Origin: an uncultured Clostridia bacterium
Lineage (GTDB): Bacteria; Bacillota; Clostridia; TANB77; CAG-508
DNA: 64,000 nucleotides
Assembly: GCA_944391745.1 (NCBI GenBank)
Contig: CALXUS010000008.1
Span: 1-64,000 of the forward strand
Reading direction: 5' to 3'
A program made the position numbers and the translations under genes. Every line of letters starts with the position of its first letter. Position 1 is the first letter of the stretch. Below, one piece after another: positions 19,201 through 28,279 of this stretch. Under the pieces are notes generated by a model. It searched no databases. It had not been told where the DNA came from and was given only the letters and a program-made list of their open reading frames with translations.

Positions 19201-22200
19201 GGTGCTAAATATTCACCATCTCTTGTTCCTATATATGATGTTATTGTACTATCTTCAAAGTCTGAATATTCATTTGGTGTATATACTGTTCCATTTAGTT
19301 CTCCATCAAATACATATTCTGATGCATCAAAGTAGTCTATTACTTCATTTAATGCTACATCTAACTCTTCTGATAAGTTTCTTACAGTTATCTTATATGT
19401 TACAAATATTCTTAAGTCTTTTGCACTTGTTCCTCCTGCTTCTGCACTATATACTGTTCCATCATATAGGTATTCTGATCTTCTTATCTCTCTATTATAT
19501 ACATAGTTACCATTATATAAAGCATCTGATTGTCTTACTTCTACACTCCAGTTTCCATCTTCATCTAATGATACTCCAGTTTCTTCACCTTCACTGTCTT
19601 TTCTATCATATCTATATGTTTGAGTCTTTCCGTTTACTCTTGCTGTTACCTTAAATACGTCTTTTGTTAATCCTATATCTACAATTTCTCTTTCTCCTAT
19701 ACCAAAGTCTACATTTCTACTTTGGTCGCTTGATGTAATATATAATGAATTCCATGTTTGTCCTACTGCTGTCTCTGTAGCTGGTTGACTTCCTGGGTCA
19801 TCTATATTTTCTATTACAAATTGCTCATATACAGGATATGTTCTTGTGTCCGCTATTATCATACAATCTTGTATAAATTGTATTACTCCGTTTACATCAG
19901 TTGAGCCGACACCTCTATTATTTAACCAATTTCTTAAACTGTTATATGCTCCTGCATAAGATTTATTATCTCTTGCAAAGTTTACAAATTGATTCCATGC
20001 ATCTTGATATGTTAATGCAACATTATTTCCATCTGAATCTGTTCCGTTTGATATATAATTTCCATTATTATCTCGCAGTTTAACATCTGGTCCATAAGCT
20101 ATTCGCCAGCTTCCATCTCTGTTATAGTTAGCTGGGTACGAATCTATGTTATCAAACCTATCATTTAGACCCGTTCGATCTACTTCATGCGCATTTGAGA
20201 ATCCACCGGATAGGTCGTCTTTATAATATGTTTGTTGATATAACTGACCATTGTATGTAAATACTACTGTATATTTCTCTAATGCATTTAATTTATCGAA
20301 ATGGTATTCTCCATTTCCATCTGTGGTTGTTGTATAGATTATAGTTCCATTTCTATCACCTAAATGCAATTCTACTTGCATTCCAGCATATCTATAGTCA
20401 TAGGTATCTGCATTACCTGAGTTTAATCTACCATTTAGTTTATCTTCCTTTGTTGCTCTTCCATCAAACCATACTTTTCCACCTATTTCTACTGTACAGT
20501 CTGTTCCTATTAAATCAAATGTTGTTGTTGATGATTCTGCCCATGTCCATACATCACCTACACTTACTCCTCCAGATATCCTTAAATGTACTTCTATTAC
20601 TGATTGAACAAATCCTGATACTAATGAGTCAGTAGTTTCTGCTACAACAGGTAAATGGTCAACCCATGAATAAATCCACATCTCTTTATCCATATTTGCT
20701 TTAGCATGCTCATTTCCTAACTTTTCACCTTGCAAATTAGCTTCAGCTTCAGCACCTTCTAATGAAGAGTAACTGTTTGGACCGTAATACCAAGTTGTCG
20801 TACTTGTTGTATTTGTTCCTAATAATCCTTCTTCACCTTGATAACTATCAGTAACATAACTACCACCATTTTCATAATCTTTATATTCATAAGTAGTTTC
20901 AGTAACAGTTGTTGAAGTAATTTTTCCTCTTTCGTCCGCTTGATAAGCATCTATACATGCTTGAATATAATCATCTACGTTATTGAATATACGTTCTTCA
21001 CCCAGTAAATCATGGTCCATGAATAAAGCCGTAAATCCAGGTAGTCTTCGCATCATATTTATTTTCGAAGGTCCTACATAAGAATCTAAAATTTCTGCTA
21101 CTAGATGGTTTTCTAACTGAGTATCTGTTTTTACATTTAAATCAGCTAATTCAGTTACACTCTTATTAGTTAGGAAAGTTGTCGTTCTTCCACTTTCAGA
21201 GAAAAAAACTGAATCTGTAAATTCTGACGCTTTGTCTACAGTTAATTCATAGTTTATTTGGCTAGCTTTATATTCATTAACTGTCCCTGGTATTTGAGTT
21301 AAGTATTGAACAGTAAAATGTGGTTCTATTTTAGATACTGTTCTTGACTCTCCACTTGGTATTTCTATTCTTATATAAAATATCTCTCCTGGCTTTGGAA
21401 ATGCTAATGCATTTCCATTTGCATCTAATATAGTTATATTAGAAAATTCTTCAGTACTTCCATCTGTATATGATACTGTTGCAGTGGCTGAATTTAGTTT
21501 TGCAAATTGGAAATAACGACATCCTGCATTTAAGCCTGATAATTCTTGATATAGTAAGTTACCAATTGTTCCTGCACTATGATATTCTGTTGGGGTATTT
21601 GATATATCTGCTCCCGAAGAGTTCAATATGCTTATCATATAAGGTCCTTGAGTATAAGTTCGTGCATTTTGATCTACATATACTCTCATATCTTCTTCTG
21701 ATGTTGGTTGCACATCTATATTAAGAGTCATTCCACTTGGTTGAAGTAAATTATAGTAGAAGTTAGCCCAACCTTCTGCTCTTTCATATAATGCAGTTGT
21801 GTCAGAAACTGTTGTGCCAGTATACTTAGAAAGATTGTTCACATATCCTGACTTTCCACTCCATTGTCCTGATGCCCATACTACATTTTGAAATTCAGAT
21901 GCTCCACCGGCTCCACATTGATAAGCTATACGACCAGCTGCTATACTTTGCTCTATATTAAATTGGCCTGAACTACTATAATATATTTCTTCATTATAAT
22001 ATGTACCATTTAATCTATTTATGTATACTACTTTTTCAGAATTTTTAGTCCCATCTTCAGTTCTAACTAATGGAAGACTATGATTCGTACAAAAGTAATC
22101 CCCAAATAGATATGGTTCCGGTGCTGCTGTAATACCTTGTCCACCGTCTATATCAAGAGAGCCCATTATAAACGCTTGCGAATCTGTACTGTTAATTAAT

Positions 22201-22268
22201 ATAACAGCTATAATTATCATTAGCATAAATAATATTTTCTTTACTAAGCTTTTCTTTTTTTCTATCAT
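16296..22268 (-). CDS. Giant LPPTG-anchored surface protein with SdrD-type B domains
   Basis: 1990 aa. Signal segment about 8-31. A conserved-looking N-terminal region holds Cys60 (YFC) and FQNVVWA with Gln127, resembling Cys-Gln thioester adhesin domains, though the spacing is shorter than in characterised ones. Beta-sandwich stretches follow. SdrD/Cna-B-like domains lie at about 595-660 (GGKVWFDG ... DGNGEYHFDKL) and about 1235-1385 (IGYVFEDERN ... EGQYAFKGMPAGD). The C-terminus is a sortase signal: LPPTGAN (about 1953), a hydrophobic helix, then KKK. The protein is probably covalently attached to the wall as an adhesin or stalk. It begins 11 bp after the 1619-aa gene, SD AGGAGG. No sortase gene is in the window. 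Long Leu-rich antisense frames over it are shadows. Confidence 0.9.
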   Translation of the reverse strand: MIEKKKSLVKKILFMLMIIIAVILINSTDSQAFIMGSLDIDGGQGITAAPEPYLFGDYFCTNHSLPLVRTEDGTKNSEKVVYINRLNGTYYNEEIYYSSSGQFNIEQSIAAGRIAYQCGAGGASEFQNVVWASGQWSGKSGYVNNLSKYTGTTVSDTTALYERAEGWANFYYNLLQPSGMTLNIDVQPTSEEDMRVYVDQNARTYTQGPYMISILNSSGADISNTPTEYHSAGTIGNLLYQELSGLNAGCRYFQFAKLNSATATVSYTDGSTEEFSNITILDANGNALAFPKPGEIFYIRIEIPSGESRTVSKIEPHFTVQYLTQIPGTVNEYKASQINYELTVDKASEFTDSVFFSESGRTTTFLTNKSVTELADLNVKTDTQLENHLVAEILDSYVGPSKINMMRRLPGFTALFMDHDLLGEERIFNNVDDYIQACIDAYQADERGKITSTTVTETTYEYKDYENGGSYVTDSYQGEEGLLGTNTTSTTTWYYGPNSYSSLEGAEAEANLQGEKLGNEHAKANMDKEMWIYSWVDHLPVVAETTDSLVSGFVQSVIEVHLRISGGVSVGDVWTWAESSTTTFDLIGTDCTVEIGGKVWFDGRATKEDKLNGRLNSGNADTYDYRYAGMQVELHLGDRNGTIIYTTTTDGNGEYHFDKLNALEKYTVVFTYNGQLYQQTYYKDDLSGGFSNAHEVDRTGLNDRFDNIDSYPANYNRDGSWRIAYGPDVKLRDNNGNYISNGTDSDGNNVALTYQDAWNQFVNFARDNKSYAGAYNSLRNWLNNRGVGSTDVNGVIQFIQDCMIIADTRTYPVYEQFVIENIDDPGSQPATETAVGQTWNSLYITSSDQSRNVDFGIGEREIVDIGLTKDVFKVTARVNGKTQTYRYDRKDSEGEETGVSLDEDGNWSVEVRQSDALYNGNYVYNREIRRSEYLYDGTVYSAEAGGTSAKDLRIFVTYKITVRNLSEELDVALNEVIDYFDASEYVFDGELNGTVYTPNEYSDFEDSTITSYIGTRDGEYLAPLVVSTESVCGNGRADRNIGHGFDTDNTNGDSKSPLYLSGEATSDGLTPIKMPTTDSNGNTVTSDLLTHGGGMTYIYLTFEVKKATDENGMANRIKMDVDVSNQTVTYKGPGKQNIAEVNSYSTYYQAGATVPDTLDANNNTQDRDVGGQKAGIIDTNSTPGNLTSQDLSSTTENETDGRLIITDDELTNRAENDEDQAPNIRLVFPTDNGEGGSKERTAIGYVFEDERNVASNLASVGNGRYATEDGDVKVNGVTVQLVELVQNVDEDGIPIRDDNGNYEYLGEYIWSARQWTGGQWINVNSSADSDSLRYYSGQGGTVSPIISGPTGTATEISGYTFDSEDSEGQYAFKGMPAGDLIIRFIYGDTTQTVLTTTDGEGSDVANFLTNAGLSIDKDSHDGFISTSGLNAKSYNGQDYKSTVYQTDIDQGAVGSYNNIYGFGYDANGLNESLYDTQNYNYTEDAQVERGEAGQPISNYVNTTDGKDKAINYYYNIGESQVQSGVSDAKDVLNTRLAANDYSRGIANIDGETEQTIVNGRAEVLVSGLKLGSTETLETGAAQSVEKQVQMLKELMDNTYIVAQSGVINTEIEHNKEITENQGDDNNDTIGYILDDIDLGLTERPVAQLKMNKEVSNVRITLQDGTILFDTDRPVTNMSYAEHPGHEIVYDVVGGSAYRLKEVLIAQEQTDMPELITTYMDEELMYGARVEVDYEFTVTNVGEVDYKDNKFYYTGVSSDPDNVDNISTTAANTVVDYVSNNIQFLPTNENNVTWSIRTVADLTTNPADEQYDYSVEDNYIGNQTELLNNKFYDTLNTYTTIVTNKSMGDVQLYPEEAEIEGVVSSSSTTMRLSTTLVPDSGEETMVYNNLAEIVQVSNSQGRRLKYSVTGNQPMANQESGPDVPEDPDNGVYTKIDIVTPTEIDSDSSQELLILPPTGANRNYTLWIIVGVVALLIVAGGVFFIIRYFKKK

Positions 22269-22279
22269 TTTCTCACCTC

Positions 22280-25200
22280 CTATATCCTTCTTATTACATA
22301 TTTCTTAATTAAGAATACTGCTAGTCCTACTATTACTATTATTCCTAATGTTATTCCTAAGAATGATGCTACTTCTCGTCCAGTTCCCATTGTTATTAAT
22401 GTTGTCGCTGTTGATATATCATCTTCTCCGTCTTGTCTATTTCCTGGTGTTGAGTCTCCATCATCTAGTCCATATTCATTGTATGTTTGTGATATCTCTG
22501 CTGTATTTACTACTGTTCCTGTATTTTCTCCTGTCATCCTTCTTGTTAGTACTAATTTTATTGTTTTACTCTCTCCTGGTTGTATTAATGTATTTGCTAA
22601 TGATGTACTATATATGTTTCCATCTGTTCCTACATACCAGTTTGTATTTAAATCTGAACTAAATGCCATTCCTTCTGGCATATAGTCTACTAATTCTCTT
22701 GCATATCCTGCTACTTTTCCTTCGTTTGTTATTGTCATTGTGTATTCTATTAATACTGTTGCATATTCTACATAAGTATTTAATAAACTTACCATTGCAA
22801 AGTTTGTATCATATTCATATTCTTGTGGGTCTAATCTTGTATTTGTTACTGTTATTTTTGTTATTCTTTTATCTAGTCTTAAGTCAAATTGTTCTCTTTC
22901 TTGTAAACCTAAGTCTATGTTATATAGGTTATATGTTGTTAAGTTTAATATATCTGTTGCAGCTACTGCTGTTCCATCTAATGTTGCATCTACGAAGTCT
23001 GAGTTTTGTGATTCTACAGCTCCACTTAATTTATATGTTGTTACCATATAATTTACTGTATCTATTTGTGCAACTATTTGGTAATCTCCTGAATTTAAGT
23101 TTTCAAATGAATATTGTCCATCTTCATTTGTTGTAGTTCTTAACTCATTTCCATTAGAATCTCTAGCTACATTTCCTTGTGTATCATATAGTGTCATTTG
23201 AATATTTGAAAATCTTGGTTCTTCTGTATCTTTTACACCATCTTTATTTGTATCTATCCAAGCCGCTCCTGTTATTCTAAATCTTCCATTTACTCCAGGA
23301 GTATTTGATCCACCTGTACCTTGTATTGTATGTGTTAAGCTATTTACTTGAACTTGAGATGCTATATTTTCTGAGTTTTGCTCTAATATAAATATTTCTG
23401 GTGTATCTGTTACTTCTGCTGTTGTACCACTAGCTAATGCCACTGGAGTTGTTCTTATTGTTAATCTTGCACTTCCTCCAACACTTAGTTCTACAGTCTC
23501 AGAAACATAATTTGATGTGAAATTATCTACATCTTTTCTGTTTCCATTGGTTACATTTATTGAATAATAATTATTTAATAATCCCTCTGGTGTTGTATTA
23601 GACAACATAACTCTAACTGGTATATTACCAGTATTTCTTACATCTATGTAATATTCTAATGTATCTGTATCTAGTAATGTTCCTTGTGTAATATTGCTAG
23701 ATAATGTTGCCTCAACATTTGGTGTTCCGCTGTATACTGTTACTGTATTAGTTAAAAATTCTCCATTCATACCATCACAAGTAATGCTTGCTCTTGCTTG
23801 TAAAGTATCTGGTGCTGAACTTGTTACAGTAGCATTTATTGTTATATATATACTTTCTGATGCTTCTAATGTTCCTATATTAAATGTTAATTCTCTTGTA
23901 CTTGAATTGTATGAGCCTTGATAATCTCCATTTACATCCCCAGATGAAACATATTCTAGTCCTTCTGGTAAAATTATTCTTGCTACTACATTTGTTTTTT
24001 CTGTATTATTAACATTTTCTACTTTTAATGTATATTCTAGATTTTGTCCTGCATCTACATTCTGGTTTTCATAAGTAACTGTTAAAAGTCCTGATACATA
24101 TCCTTGAGAAAGATTTGCTGTAAATACTCCTACAGCTTCTCCATCCATTCTATCTGCTGTTGCTGTTGCTCTTACTGTTCTTTCTGTTTCGTCTTCATAT
24201 ATAATGTTTCCTGCTACTAAATCTATACTAAAATTAGCTGTATCTCCAGCAGATATTGATCCTAAATCTACTTCATAAGGATTTGTATAATCCATAGTAT
24301 ACTGTAAAGGCCAATCTGGTATTTCTAAGTTTGTAATTTTTAATCTAGCAAATCCATCTGGTAATTCAATAGATAGTTTTGTATTTTCTGCATCTTCATT
24401 GCTTGTATTTGTTACTGCTATATCATAAGTAATATAGTCACCTTCTTTTATTGTACTTCCTTCTGAAATTGTTTCACCTGTAAATTTATTTTTTGCTGTT
24501 ATTCCAATACTTAATTCTGCTTTTTCCAATGTTTTTATTCCTACTGGCATTGCAAGTATTACATTTTTATTTGTCCCTTGTTCAGCATTATTATTATAAT
24601 ATACTCCATAACTTGCTTTTGCTGTATTTGCATAATCTACATTTGAAGGTACATTTATTTTGTAATTAAAATTTATTGTAGTTCCATTTTCTACTGTTCC
24701 TGTTGCTACTATCATATATGACTTTGTTTCTTGGCTATATTCTTCTGTCCATCCATTTATTTCATCTTCAACATCTGTAGTTGCTTCTCCATTACTTGAG
24801 TAATAAACTGTTCCTTCAATTCCTTCAAAATTTACTGCTCCTGTAAGTATTGTATCAAATGTTGTTCCTAATTCTTCACTTCCATCTACTTGTTTATTTC
24901 CCGTAAAAGGTATCCTTCCTAATATTACTAGTCCTTCTGCGTCTGTTCCTAAGTTGTTTACTGCTATTCCTGATACTGTAACTGTTTTTGCATCAGATAA
25001 TACTGGTAATGTTCCTAATGCTTCTTCTTGTTGTGATGTTACACTTTCATCTCCATTGTATCCTGTCATTGTTTGTGTTGTTACAAATCCTGTTGGTGCT
25101 ACTACATTTACTGGTACTTCAACTGTTTGTGAATTTGTACTTCCTGCCGAAAGTGTTGATATTTCATTTTCTGCTTTTCTTGTATATACATCATTATCAT

Positions 25201-27139
25201 TTGTATAGCTTAATAATATATTTGTTTGTCTACTTGGTGCTAAATTATTTAATGTTAAATCTAATACTAATCTTATTACTGTTCCTTTTGCTGTTGATTG
25301 TTCATTGTATTTTGTTTGTTTTCCATTGAATTTTAACTTTATTGTATGTCCCTCTACATAAAAGCTTTCACTTACTAATTCATCATCATATAACAATGTT
25401 GCATCTTTTATTTCTATTGATGTAACCTCATCTGGTAATGTTACATCAACTTCGGGATTTGCAAATAAATTATCTGTTATGTCGTCTCTTTCCAATGTTA
25501 TATTCATTACTACATTTTCATTCTCTACTACTGTTGATAAATTTGCATTACTTAATTGAAGTGATGCTTTTGATGTCGGTTCTTCTAATGTTATTGTTCC
25601 TGTTGATTCTCCATTTATTTGTGCTTTTACATTTAATGTTGTAAAGTTTGATATTTCATCTTTGCTATAATCAATGTTTCCCCTTATAGCTTTTGATATT
25701 TCTATATTTATTTCTCCTTCAGTTACTGGTTTACTTGTTAAGAAAGATATATTTGAATCATTTATCTCTAATTCTAATGAATCTTTATTTAATGTTCCTA
25801 TAACTGTTCCATCTGATTTTAATACATCTATTTTTCCATCTTCACCTAAAACTTTTACAAGTTCATCATGAGATACACTTACTTTTTTATCATAGATAAA
25901 GTTACTTGCATTAACATTGCCTAGAAAATCGCCATTTTCTTGGATTTTTATCTCATTTAATGCTTCAGCCAAACCTACGTTTAATCTATATTTCACACCA
26001 AAAGTAGTTTCTATTTGATCAGATTCTTTATCTTTATTAGAATACATATATCCTTTATTAAGTGTTGTGTTATCTGGAATAACTTCTATTGTTGCTATAT
26101 CTCCTATTTTAGCATCCAATTCGTAATCTTGTTGTTCCATTTGAGCAGTAACTGTATTTCCATTTAATAATGTTGTTGTAGTTTCTGTTTCAGTGTGGAT
26201 TGTTATAGGTTCTTCATTAGTATTTGTTTCATATATATATGTAATAACAAATCTATCTGATGCTCCTCTAATCCATGAAACTAAACTATCTTCTCCAAGA
26301 GTATTTTCAACATTAATAGTTAGCTCTCCACTTTCACTATCATAAGAATAATTATCTTCTGTAAAGTTTACTCCATTTTGATCTCCATTAGTTGCTATTG
26401 TATCAATTGCGGTTACTATAACTTGAGCTGGCTTTAATTCGTTTATCTCTGGTACATTAACTTTAATTTGTTTTGAACCAACTGGTAATTTAGAATCCTT
26501 TAATGCATCACTTAGTAAAAAGCTTACCATTGTTTTACCATCGTAATTTAAATATCTAATTACGTTTTGAGATAATTCTCCAACCAAGTTTTCTTCGCTT
26601 GTTGTCCAGTTTAACCTTACTGTCATTTCTTTTTCAAGTGTGTCTTCCTTATTATCTTCATTAACATAAGATGCAGTAAATTTAACTGTACTGTCTTTAC
26701 CAAGTTCATATTGAGAAATTCTTTCACTCATTGTTGGTATAATTGGTATAGCTAACTCAACTGTTTCAGCAGTATTAATTTGATTTAATTCTAATGAGTA
26801 ATCAGATATGCTTTTAACAATCTTATTATCAACCTTTGAATAATCAAATTTATAGTTGCTATTTGCTAGGTTTATTGAAATATTTTTTAAATATCCAGTG
26901 TTTTTTACACCGATATCAAGATATAAGTATGTATCAGTAGAATCTATATCTGCTGTATACTCATACCCATTATGAGAAGTTTCATTTCCAATTGTAGAAT
27001 TGAAAGTTATATTCTTCTCTGATGTTTCATTATTTTGTTCAATAATGTCTGCTGCATAAGCTGCAGTTGTCATGCAATTAAAACCTACTAAAATTGCAAT
27101 AAGAACAACAGCTATGAATTTGTTCAATATCTTTTGCAT
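22280..27139 (-). CDS. Giant surface protein with DUF11-like repeats and an SdrD-type B domain
   Basis: 1619 aa. Signal peptide about 1-30 ending AAYAA. A long series of beta-sandwich repeats follows, with DUF11/CARDB-like units at about 860-960, 1010-1110 and 1140-1240 (for example YTLKVENVNNTEKTNVVARI). One SdrD/Cna-B-like domain lies at about 1278-1358 (GAAWIDTNKDGVKDTEEP ... DGQYSFENLNSGDY), then another DUF11-like unit at about 1430-1540. The C-terminus is a transmembrane helix with KKYVIRRI but no LPXTG-like motif, so it is probably membrane-anchored rather than sorted. ATG with SD AGGAGG. It is the first gene of a two-gene operon with the LPPTG protein; composition of the two is alike. 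Confidence 0.9.
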   Translation of the reverse strand: MQKILNKFIAVVLIAILVGFNCMTTAAYAADIIEQNNETSEKNITFNSTIGNETSHNGYEYTADIDSTDTYLYLDIGVKNTGYLKNISINLANSNYKFDYSKVDNKIVKSISDYSLELNQINTAETVELAIPIIPTMSERISQYELGKDSTVKFTASYVNEDNKEDTLEKEMTVRLNWTTSEENLVGELSQNVIRYLNYDGKTMVSFLLSDALKDSKLPVGSKQIKVNVPEINELKPAQVIVTAIDTIATNGDQNGVNFTEDNYSYDSESGELTINVENTLGEDSLVSWIRGASDRFVITYIYETNTNEEPITIHTETETTTTLLNGNTVTAQMEQQDYELDAKIGDIATIEVIPDNTTLNKGYMYSNKDKESDQIETTFGVKYRLNVGLAEALNEIKIQENGDFLGNVNASNFIYDKKVSVSHDELVKVLGEDGKIDVLKSDGTVIGTLNKDSLELEINDSNISFLTSKPVTEGEINIEISKAIRGNIDYSKDEISNFTTLNVKAQINGESTGTITLEEPTSKASLQLSNANLSTVVENENVVMNITLERDDITDNLFANPEVDVTLPDEVTSIEIKDATLLYDDELVSESFYVEGHTIKLKFNGKQTKYNEQSTAKGTVIRLVLDLTLNNLAPSRQTNILLSYTNDNDVYTRKAENEISTLSAGSTNSQTVEVPVNVVAPTGFVTTQTMTGYNGDESVTSQQEEALGTLPVLSDAKTVTVSGIAVNNLGTDAEGLVILGRIPFTGNKQVDGSEELGTTFDTILTGAVNFEGIEGTVYYSSNGEATTDVEDEINGWTEEYSQETKSYMIVATGTVENGTTINFNYKINVPSNVDYANTAKASYGVYYNNNAEQGTNKNVILAMPVGIKTLEKAELSIGITAKNKFTGETISEGSTIKEGDYITYDIAVTNTSNEDAENTKLSIELPDGFARLKITNLEIPDWPLQYTMDYTNPYEVDLGSISAGDTANFSIDLVAGNIIYEDETERTVRATATADRMDGEAVGVFTANLSQGYVSGLLTVTYENQNVDAGQNLEYTLKVENVNNTEKTNVVARIILPEGLEYVSSGDVNGDYQGSYNSSTRELTFNIGTLEASESIYITINATVTSSAPDTLQARASITCDGMNGEFLTNTVTVYSGTPNVEATLSSNITQGTLLDTDTLEYYIDVRNTGNIPVRVMLSNTTPEGLLNNYYSINVTNGNRKDVDNFTSNYVSETVELSVGGSARLTIRTTPVALASGTTAEVTDTPEIFILEQNSENIASQVQVNSLTHTIQGTGGSNTPGVNGRFRITGAAWIDTNKDGVKDTEEPRFSNIQMTLYDTQGNVARDSNGNELRTTTNEDGQYSFENLNSGDYQIVAQIDTVNYMVTTYKLSGAVESQNSDFVDATLDGTAVAATDILNLTTYNLYNIDLGLQEREQFDLRLDKRITKITVTNTRLDPQEYEYDTNFAMVSLLNTYVEYATVLIEYTMTITNEGKVAGYARELVDYMPEGMAFSSDLNTNWYVGTDGNIYSTSLANTLIQPGESKTIKLVLTRRMTGENTGTVVNTAEISQTYNEYGLDDGDSTPGNRQDGEDDISTATTLITMGTGREVASFLGITLGIIVIVGLAVFLIKKYVIRRI

Positions 27140-27536
27140 AGTAACCTCCTATTTTTAAATTAACATAACTTAATTATATCTTTTTTTTTGCTATTTTTCA
27201 AGCTTTTTAGCCTATTTTGTACTACTTTTTTTTAGTTTTTTTAATAATAGCATTTGGGCTCGATGCCTTTTAATTTAGCAACTAAAGACACTTATTTAAT
27301 TTAAAAATTATTCTTTTACATCTTAACCTTTATTTCTAATAATAGCAAGAGCTATATTTTTGCCGAATTCAAATATTTTGAATATGCCTATACGGAAGGC
27401 TTTTTTCTATTTCTAATGTTAAATTTTCTTTACAAATGTGTAACATTTTTTTCCAAGTTGAATATAATATTATAGTTAGAAAACGCAAAAGCGTAAGAGA
27501 TAGTCTCTGTAATATTTCTTAATGGAGGATTTTGAA
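27140..27536. promoter_or_regulatory. Divergent control region between the surface operon and the Asn-rich gene
   Basis: Minus promoter of the surface operon: TTGAAA, 17 bp, TATAAT about 50-20 bp upstream of the 27139 start region. Plus promoter: GTAACA (27440-27445), 17 bp, TATAAT (27463-27468), then a leader with two small hairpins (CGC-aaaa-GCG and AGAGA-tag-TCTCT) before the SD. Between them lies a plus-strand hairpin with a T6 run near 27385-27407. No tRNA or known riboswitch is recognised. Confidence 0.5.
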
Positions 27537-28109
27537 ATGGAAGAAAATGATTTAGCTAGTATGATAAAAAAGGCTCAGGAGATGATAAATAACAACCAAA
27601 TACCTGACGAATTAAAAGGATTAATTAATAACATGAATTCAAATAATAAATCAAATAATTTAAAAATGAATTCAAACTCTTTTAGTAAAACAAGCTCAAT
27701 CCATGCAGAGCCTAATAAAAATATAAATTTTAACAGTCAAGGAAATTCTAATTACAATTCTAATAATTACAATAAATATGCTAATACTTATTCTAGAAAC
27801 AATTACAGTAATAATACAAGTGCTACTTATAATCAAAATGCACAAAGTAATATGAATGTAAATCATAGTGAAAAAAATAATAATGAAAATCAGGATTTCC
27901 CTAACTTAGATATTGAAACGATGCTAAAATTACAAAACATTATGAGTAAACTAAAATCGTCAAATAGTGAAGATGATATGTCTAAACTTTTATTATCACT
28001 AAAGCCTTATTTACGTAATGAAAAAAAGGAAAAAGTTGATGAATATATTAAATTAATCAAGATGGGAAAAATGACGCAATTGTTTAATTCTTTGGGTGGT
28101 GATAAGTAA
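27537..28109 (+). CDS. Asn/Ser-rich low-complexity protein of unknown function
   Basis: 190 aa, not recognised. A short N-terminal helix-forming segment (LASMIKKAQEMINN) and a C-terminal helical segment (about 118-190, LDIETMLKLQNIMSKL to LFNSLGG) flank an Asn/Ser/Tyr-rich linker (about 30-115). It has no signal peptide, so it is cytoplasmic. The frame is open 15 nt further up, but that ATG overlaps the SD GGAGG; ATG 27537 is 8 nt from it. Its stop overlaps the next start (TAATG), so it is translationally coupled to the 53-aa membrane protein. Confidence 0.75.
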   Translation: MEENDLASMIKKAQEMINNNQIPDELKGLINNMNSNNKSNNLKMNSNSFSKTSSIHAEPNKNINFNSQGNSNYNSNNYNKYANTYSRNNYSNNTSATYNQNAQSNMNVNHSEKNNNENQDFPNLDIETMLKLQNIMSKLKSSNSEDDMSKLLLSLKPYLRNEKKEKVDEYIKLIKMGKMTQLFNSLGGDK

Positions 28110-28270
28110 TGAATCTATTTCCGATAGATGACAATGGCTCAATAGATATATTTGGCTTTAAAATTCATCTGGATGATTTATTAATCATTCTTCTTTTGCT
28201 TATACTAAATAAAGAAGACGTAAAGGATAAATACCTTTACATCTTCCTAATATTATTACTATTAAGTTAA
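28109..28270 (+). CDS. 53-aa membrane micro-protein coupled to the Asn-rich gene
   Basis: Reads MNLFPIDDNGSIDIFGFK at the start, then two hydrophobic stretches (LLIILLLLIL and YIFLILLLL) separated by NKEDVKDKY, a short hairpin-like membrane protein. The start codon overlaps the previous stop in TAATG, a classic coupling arrangement. Part of its coding sequence (28214-28246) forms a strong hairpin that may also terminate minC from the other strand. Function unknown. Confidence 0.65.
   Translation: MNLFPIDDNGSIDIFGFKIHLDDLLIILLLLILNKEDVKDKYLYIFLILLLLS
28214..28246 (-). terminator. Probable minC terminator inside the micro-ORF
   Basis: A 13-bp stem (GAAGACGTAAAGG with CCTTTACATCTTC; one mismatch that is a G-U pair on the minus strand), 7-nt loop, then TTTATTT on the minus strand. 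Confidence 0.5.
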
Positions 28271-28279
28271 ATTTTAATG

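Noticed and set aside
16352..25871. Many long plus-strand frames rich in Leu, Ile and His over the giant surface genes
   Set aside because: They are antisense shadows of Asp/Asn/Thr/Glu-rich coding sequence; none has a promoter, SD or recognisable domain.
27480..27520. Two small hairpins resembling a guanidine-II (mini-ykkC) riboswitch
   Set aside because: The loops are AAAA and TAG, not the ACGR loops required.
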